The position numbers and the translations under genes were made by a program. 41,902 bases of DNA from the IMG/VR virus record IMGVR_UViG_3300041410_000014, positions 1 through 41,902 of that record, one strand, 5' to 3'. Shown in pieces: positions 38,207-41,902 of this stretch. The stretch's first letter is position 1, and the number at the start of each line of letters is the position of its first letter. The notes beneath the pieces were generated by a model, which saw only the letters and a program-made list of their open reading frames with translations, was not told the origin of the DNA and searched no databases. This stretch comes from a virus.

Positions 38207-38635
38207 TCACGCCTGGGGGTTGTCGCGGACCTTCCGGTAGACCGGCGGATTGTCCTGAAGCTGAATCGGAGGACCGACGGGGAGACCGAAGTTCGGGCCG
38301 ATCCGGTTGTCGATCAGGGGAGGGTCGACCACCTCAGCCGGACGCGGGACCGGACCCGGGCGCCCCTGGTCCGAGCGGATACCGGCACGGACTGCCCAGT
38401 CCTTGGCCTCCACCATCGTGTTCAGCGCGGTGGTCAGCTCGGCCGAATCCTTGATCTCGTGAATCAGGTCCATGGCGGTCATATAGAACGGCCGGGAGAA
38501 AGGCTGGAATCGAGCGGGCAGATGCGAGAACGTCAGCCACGCCATAGCCGTGACAACGCCGGGGTGACGTCCCTGGGTGATGGCCGCCGCATGCTCGGGC
38601 GTGCCGATGGCAGGGGGATAGACGGACTGTGTCAT
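38207..38635 (-). CDS. probable second tail chaperone-type protein
   Basis: 142 residues, MTQSVYPPAIGTPEHAAAITQG..., with a helical core PARFQPFSRPFYMTAMDLIHEI and EAKDWAVRAGI, a pattern common in the actinophage gene after the first tail chaperone. Its ATG overlaps the previous stop as ATGA. The same frame stays open for about 190 bases upstream within the previous gene, so a -1 frameshift product (G-GT type) is possible, but no classic slippery heptamer is seen. Coupled re-initiation is the simpler reading. Confidence 0.65.
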   Translation of the reverse strand: MTQSVYPPAIGTPEHAAAITQGRHPGVVTAMAWLTFSHLPARFQPFSRPFYMTAMDLIHEIKDSAELTTALNTMVEAKDWAVRAGIRSDQGRPGPVPRPAEVVDPPLIDNRIGPNFGLPVGPPIQLQDNPPVYRKVRDNPQA

Positions 38636-39057
38636 GAGGAAGTGCTCGCCTTCTTCCGGGCCGCCTTCTTGGCAGGTGTCTTCTTGGCCGCCGTGCGCCG
38701 ATCCTCCCGGTTGCCCTCCTCCTCCTCGGCCACCTTGGCGAACGCTTCGATGACGAGGGTGATGAACGGGGTCAGGGTCCGGAAGTTCACGCCGCCGGTG
38801 AGGAACTGATCGTCCAGCCACTCGACATCGGTTTTGTTAGCCATGAGGGAGTTGATGATCTTGAGCAGACGTTCCAGCGCGGTCATCACTTCTGACCCCG
38901 TCCAGGAAGCATTGGTCGGCGCCTCCTGGAGACGCTTGACCGTGCGCTGCCACACGAGGAGCTGTTCCGGGGTCGGCATCCGGGCGTAGATTTCCCGGCC
39001 CAGAAACATCACCGGGACTTCGGGAACGGCCAGAGCCGCCTCTTCCTGATCGGTCAT
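38632..39057 (-). CDS. tail assembly chaperone (G-like)
   Basis: 141 residues. MFLGREIYARMPTPEQLLVWQRTVKRLQ and VEWLDDQFLTGGVNFRTLTPFITLVIEAF resemble actinophage tail assembly chaperones; an acidic stretch is followed by a Lys/Ala-rich tail (TAAKKTPAKKAARKK). Such proteins chaperone the tape measure during tail assembly. The gene follows the gp10-like protein; no major tail protein is seen between them, so the latter must lie elsewhere. Confidence 0.75.
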   Translation of the reverse strand: MTDQEEAALAVPEVPVMFLGREIYARMPTPEQLLVWQRTVKRLQEAPTNASWTGSEVMTALERLLKIINSLMANKTDVEWLDDQFLTGGVNFRTLTPFITLVIEAFAKVAEEEEGNREDRRTAAKKTPAKKAARKKASTSS

Positions 39058-39089
39058 GGTGTCACGGTACCTGATTCCGACAGGACATC

Positions 39090-39503
39090 TCAGCGGGACG
39101 ATACCCGGAACCCCTCGCGAGTCGCGACCTCCACCAGCGCGGTCCGGAGGTAGGGGCGTCCGGCCCTAGCGGGCTGATGTACCTGACGCGCGTAGACCGT
39201 CTGGCCGTCCACCACGAACTTCAGCCGTCCATTGCCCTTGGCCCGGATGGTCAGGGCGCGCCGTCCCTCATGCACAGCGGCGGCATAGCGCGCCGTGTAC
39301 TCCACAGCGCCGGACACAGTCAGGCCGGATGTAGTCGGCCCGCTCATCTGGCCGGTGGCCCGGAGGTTGCCCGTGTCCACCGGGCACAGCACCTGGGAGC
39401 GGTTGAACGTGCCGCGCGTGACACGTGCTACCGCACGGCGCGCCGTAGTCACCCCCTGCCCGTTCAAAGCAGACCGGTCGAGCCGAAGGTTATAAGTCGC
39501 CAT
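39090..39503 (-). CDS. HK97 gp10-like tail completion protein
   Basis: 137 residues. LCPVDTGNLRATGQ and VEYTARYAAAVHEG are the signature of the HK97 gp10/minor capsid family, ending with RAGRPYLRTALVEVATREG. It joins or completes the head-tail interface. GAAGGAGACGTC precedes the ATG at 39503. Confidence 0.85.
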   Translation of the reverse strand: MATYNLRLDRSALNGQGVTTARRAVARVTRGTFNRSQVLCPVDTGNLRATGQMSGPTTSGLTVSGAVEYTARYAAAVHEGRRALTIRAKGNGRLKFVVDGQTVYARQVHQPARAGRPYLRTALVEVATREGFRVSSR

Positions 39504-39525
39504 GACGTCTCCTTCCCACGACCCA

Positions 39526-39555
39526 TTGTGATCACGGCAACTACGGCTGTAAGGT
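39526..39555 (+). promoter_or_regulatory. promoter-like sequence antisense to head-tail genes
   Basis: TTGTGA-N18-TAAGGT with GGCTG before the -10, on the strand opposite to all genes here. A hairpin follows 18 bases later (39573-39602). Confidence 0.45.
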
Positions 39556-39572
39556 CAGGTCAAATGGCGCTG

Positions 39573-39602
39573 GCGGGGGACGAGGTAGGGCTCTCCCCCG
39601 CT
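39573..39602. terminator. hairpin in 39504-39611 spacer
   Basis: Stem GCGGGGGA/TCCCCCGC with an ~11-base loop and flanking GCTGG/CTAGC partial pairs, 10 bases beyond the stop of the 39612-40163 gene on the minus strand. Confidence 0.6.
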
Positions 39603-39611
39603 AGCTGCTGT

Positions 39612-40163
39612 CTAGGATGAGACATCCCCCGCATCGGCACAGTCACAGGCCGGACCCATGAGAGTGACCGGTATGAACCCACCGACACACCCACCCTGGG
39701 CAGATATCGGCTGCCACTGGCCGGGGAGGACACGTTGCGCCCGGAGTTGAGGCTCAGCATCGATGAAACAACAGATGGCGCGCCGCATGGCCGCACCCGC
39801 GTCCATCACTGCTTGGGTGACCTCGTCCCACTCCTCGTTGCTGGGAATGGAGTCGGCATCCGGGGTCGGTGCGCACTGGACGTACCCCATCTCCAGCGTG
39901 ACTGCCCATGCGCGTGTGCCCTGCTTCTGAGTGATCGTGTCCTGGTTCGGGAAGGCCGTCGAGCTGGGATAGAACCCGTCTGGCCGAATCCAGGCCAGGC
40001 CCGAGCAGCACTCGTCATCTGACATTGACATGAAGAAGTCAACAACGGTTCCGGGCCGGAGACCGATCGAAGCCGGGGGACTCTCCAGCTTGGCCAGCTC
40101 GGTCTCATAGCAGGCGAGCAACTCTCGGGCCAGCGGCATCACCAGCGGGTCTGACACCGGCAT
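39612..40163 (-). CDS. head-tail joining protein
   Basis: 183 residues, MPVSDPLVMPLARELLACYETELAKL... then WIRPDGFYPSSTAFPNQ and GYVQCAPTPDADSIPSNEEWDEVTQAV, with several Cys. Its size and position after the connector, before the gp10-like gene, fit a head completion or tail terminator protein. Starts one base after the previous stop; inverted-repeat site 16 covers the start codon. Assigned mainly by context. Confidence 0.65.
   Translation of the reverse strand: MPVSDPLVMPLARELLACYETELAKLESPPASIGLRPGTVVDFFMSMSDDECCSGLAWIRPDGFYPSSTAFPNQDTITQKQGTRAWAVTLEMGYVQCAPTPDADSIPSNEEWDEVTQAVMDAGAAMRRAICCFIDAEPQLRAQRVLPGQWQPISAQGGCVGGFIPVTLMGPACDCADAGDVSS
40025..40042. promoter_or_regulatory. 18-bp inverted-repeat site 15 (intragenic)
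   Basis: TTGAC-ATGAAGAA-GTCAA, both half-sites perfect, inside the head-tail joining gene. Confidence 0.55.
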
Positions 40164-40168
40164 GTCAA
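40151..40168. promoter_or_regulatory. 18-bp inverted-repeat site 16
   Basis: CTGAC-ACCGGCAT-GTCAA, spanning the stop of the connector gene and the start codon of the next. Confidence 0.55.
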
Positions 40169-40977
40169 CTACCCCCGACCCAGACGGTGAATCGGTCGCA
40201 CGTCTCGGGGAGGTCGAGCGACATCACGCGTGGTGGCTGGCGGAGTCCGCCCGGGTTGAGCGAGAACACGGCGTCGTCTACTGCTTTGATCCCGGTGAAA
40301 CCTTGAGCCGGATCAGGCGGAGCAACCTCCACCTCTACGCCCTGGCGGGACAGTCGCGTCATCTTGGCGGGGAGAGAGCACGTCCCGCCGGTCAGGTGCT
40401 TGGCGTATTCGCACGCCAGGATGGCGGTGGCGATGGCCAGCGCCTCGGGCACACACGTGCCCAGGCCATAGGTCACCTCGAACGTGTCCGCTTCGCTAGG
40501 ATCAGCGGTCATGTTCTGGCAGACCGGCCAGCACTCGCCGTCTGTACGGACCAACAGCCACGCGCCCTGGACCACGTCTACCCGGTAGGACGAGGGGGGA
40601 ACCTCCTCCCCGTCCACCATGACCTCGGTGACCTCGGCCACCGGGCCGCGCAGCACCACGGCACACGCAGACGTCCCGCAGCATGCGGTGGTACACCCGG
40701 CGTTGAACCATCGACCGGCGAACAGGAACGGGCCACCGGGCACGCCCAGGCTCTCGGTTCCAGGAACCACCGTGAACGTCTGGTAAGCCACTTCGCCCCG
40801 GTTCGACTGGTTCGGCCGAACCGTCACCGGGCACACTCCGTACCGGCGGCCAGTAGCTCCCCACAACCAGGTGGATGCCAGCCAGAGCGCGGAGTTCTGC
40901 GTGCCCTCCGGGTAGCTGTCCCAGGTCGAACAGAGATTAGCTGGAACCGTCACATCCCAGGCGCATGGAATCGTCAT
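40165..40977 (-). CDS. head-tail connector/adaptor
   Basis: 270 residues, many Cys (CTTACCGTSACAVV, CWPVCQNM). The C-terminal half (TYGLGTCVPEALAIATAILACEY followed by GIKAVDDAVFSLNPGG) has the helical pattern of gp6-like connectors that bind under the portal. The N-terminal half is beta-rich and unusually long for a simple adaptor. ATG at 40977 overlaps the previous stop as TGATG, with AAGGAG upstream. Confidence 0.72.
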   Translation of the reverse strand: MTIPCAWDVTVPANLCSTWDSYPEGTQNSALWLASTWLWGATGRRYGVCPVTVRPNQSNRGEVAYQTFTVVPGTESLGVPGGPFLFAGRWFNAGCTTACCGTSACAVVLRGPVAEVTEVMVDGEEVPPSSYRVDVVQGAWLLVRTDGECWPVCQNMTADPSEADTFEVTYGLGTCVPEALAIATAILACEYAKHLTGGTCSLPAKMTRLSRQGVEVEVAPPDPAQGFTGIKAVDDAVFSLNPGGLRQPPRVMSLDLPETCDRFTVWVGGS

Positions 40978-41902
40978 CAGCAGCAACTCCTTCCCGGGAA
41001 CGACCTTACAGCCCGAGGGGTCCAGGGGTATGCCGGAACGGGGCATCCCACCTCCCCGTTAGATCCCTCAGCGGCGACGGTCAGGATCAGCGTGAAGGCC
41101 GCTGATCCGGAGGACTGGCGCGACCCTGATCCGGCCAGTGCCAGGTCCAAGACGAATGACGCCGATCCCTCGTTCGGATCGACAGCCGGGGTAACACCGG
41201 TTCCGGAGACGGTGACGGCCAGCGGAAAGTCTGCCGCTCCGTCATTCGGGGGGACCGCTGGAGCATCACCGGTAGCCACCAGCGTGAAGATCATGCCGAA
41301 TGCCGCCGTGCCCTCGTTCGGCGGGACCACCGGAGCGTCACCGGTACTGGCGAGTGCCAGATCGAGAACGAATGCCGCCGAACCCTGGTTCGGCTCGACG
41401 TCGGGGGATTCACCGGTCCCGGACAACATGAAGACCAGTGGGAAGTCCGCTGCCCCCTCGTTCGGCGGAACGACCGGAGCGTCACCGGCACTGGCCAGTG
41501 CCAGGTCCAGGACGAATGCCGCCGCCCCCTCGTTCGGCGGGACGACCGGAGCATCACCCGTGCTGGCCAGAGCTAGATCCAGGGTGAACGCCGCCGTGCC
41601 GGACGGCGCGGCCTCCTCGAACACGAGGTCGGGGAAGTAGTTGCCGCCGTTGATAGTGCCCTGGGGAGGGGAGAATGAATCGGATCCGAACCGGCCGTTA
41701 CCGATCGCCTCGGGGTCATCGACACTGGCCGGTGCTGTAAGAGGACCGCTGGTGATACCCGCCGATCCGGCGCCGGTAGTGAAGAACTCGGTGGTGGCAA
41801 CGTAACGGTCCGGCGTGCCGATCCAGACCAGGACGTTACGCGGAGCACCGATGACTACCGGCCCCGTCTCTTCGCCAGACGCTACTAGCGCTTCCTCGAC
41901 CC
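40977..41902 (-). CDS. virion protein with seven 24-residue repeats (5' end missing)
   Basis: At least 307 residues; the frame is still open at the window edge (41900), so the start is lost. After a non-repeat part (NVLVWIGTPDRYVATTEFF...), seven units of about 24 residues follow: short beta strands (AAFVLDLALAS, AADFPLVFMLS) alternating with GDAPVVPPNEG-type turns. Units alternate between a LDLALA type and a DFPL type, giving a higher-order period of about three units. A C-terminal segment of ~40 residues is non-repetitive. Position before the connector suggests a capsid decoration or neck-associated fibre. Repeat number could vary by recombination. Confidence 0.7.
   Translation of the reverse strand, partial: VEEALVASGEETGPVVIGAPRNVLVWIGTPDRYVATTEFFTTGAGSAGITSGPLTAPASVDDPEAIGNGRFGSDSFSPPQGTINGGNYFPDLVFEEAAPSGTAAFTLDLALASTGDAPVVPPNEGAAAFVLDLALASAGDAPVVPPNEGAADFPLVFMLSGTGESPDVEPNQGSAAFVLDLALASTGDAPVVPPNEGTAAFGMIFTLVATGDAPAVPPNDGAADFPLAVTVSGTGVTPAVDPNEGSASFVLDLALAGSGSRQSSGSAAFTLILTVAAEGSNGEVGCPVPAYPWTPRAVRSFPGRSCC
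41003..41008 (-). promoter_or_regulatory. -10 element upstream of connector gene
   Basis: GGCTG-TAAGGT on the minus strand, about 26 bases before the connector ATG, inside the repeat gene; no good -35 (TACCCC). Confidence 0.35.

Noticed and set aside
38632-38821. Programmed -1 frameshift joining the two chaperone-type genes
   Set aside because: The frames overlap suitably but no X-XXY-YYZ slippery heptamer was found; the ATGA overlap explains expression of the second gene.
40162-41640. 492-residue plus-strand open frame with repeats
   Set aside because: Its apparent repeats mirror the tandem units of the minus-strand virion protein; the first part is antisense to the connector gene.
1-41902. 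CRISPR array or insertion sequence
   Set aside because: No regularly spaced direct repeats, transposase motifs or terminal inverted repeats with target duplications were seen.

Overview
The window is phage DNA: about 42 kb of densely packed, mostly co-oriented (minus-strand) genes from a long-tailed (siphovirus-type) actinobacteriophage, or the phage part of a prophage. High G+C, many GTG starts, 1- or 4-base stop/start overlaps, a YqaJ-type exonuclease, a WDGHTP-like tail-region protein and a secreted I36-type inhibitor all point to an actinobacterial host. No host housekeeping gene, integrase, portal or major capsid gene is visible; the right edge cuts through a structural gene, so portal and capsid genes probably lie beyond it. 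The host genus cannot be named from the sequence.

Layout from right to left, the direction of transcription. 41902-36834: head-tail connection and tail assembly (partial repeat protein, connector, head-completion and gp10-like proteins, chaperone-like pair, tail accessory proteins). 36471-27112: tape measure, two related tail/fibre proteins and the hub/tail-tip genes. A plus-strand helix-turn-helix gene (36524-36979) is wedged into this late operon. 26912-22985: a translationally coupled surface-modification cluster (glycosyltransferases, a glycosyltransferase-methyltransferase fusion, two membrane proteins). 22924-21640: a switch-like region with short plus and minus genes, facing promoters and an AlpA/MerR-like DNA-binding protein. 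21534-7401: DNA metabolism (metallopeptidase, RuvC-like nuclease, YqaJ exonuclease, OB-like protein, SF2 helicase, coiled-coil protein) ending in a 1,432-residue primase-helicase-polymerase fusion. 6870-532: packaging (terminase subunits with two tiny genes between them), a cluster of small accessory genes with an XRE regulator, M15 endolysin, holin and HNH endonuclease. Isolated plus-strand genes are a possible secreted I36-family protein (14722-15111) and a small basic protein at the left end.

Regulation is unusually legible. At least ten promoters share -35 TTGnnA, a 17-18 base spacer ending in CTG, and -10 TAAGGT or TAATGT. An 18-bp inverted repeat, TGAC-N8-GTCA with flanking T and A, occurs at 16 places: some overlap the -35 boxes, some sit on stop or start codons, others are inside genes. 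This resembles, in logic but not sequence, the operator/stoperator network of cluster A mycobacteriophages. Several genes start 6-7 bases downstream of a -10 box, suggesting leaderless mRNAs.

Most noteworthy: the dispersed inverted-repeat network; the single-chain primase-helicase-polymerase with His at the polymerase position usually Phe/Tyr/Leu; a tail gene that appears to begin at an ATC codon; a fibre gene that looks like its neighbour with three His-rich collar modules inserted; and a cluster of Streptomyces-type DnaA-box-like sequences in the linker of the replication fusion.
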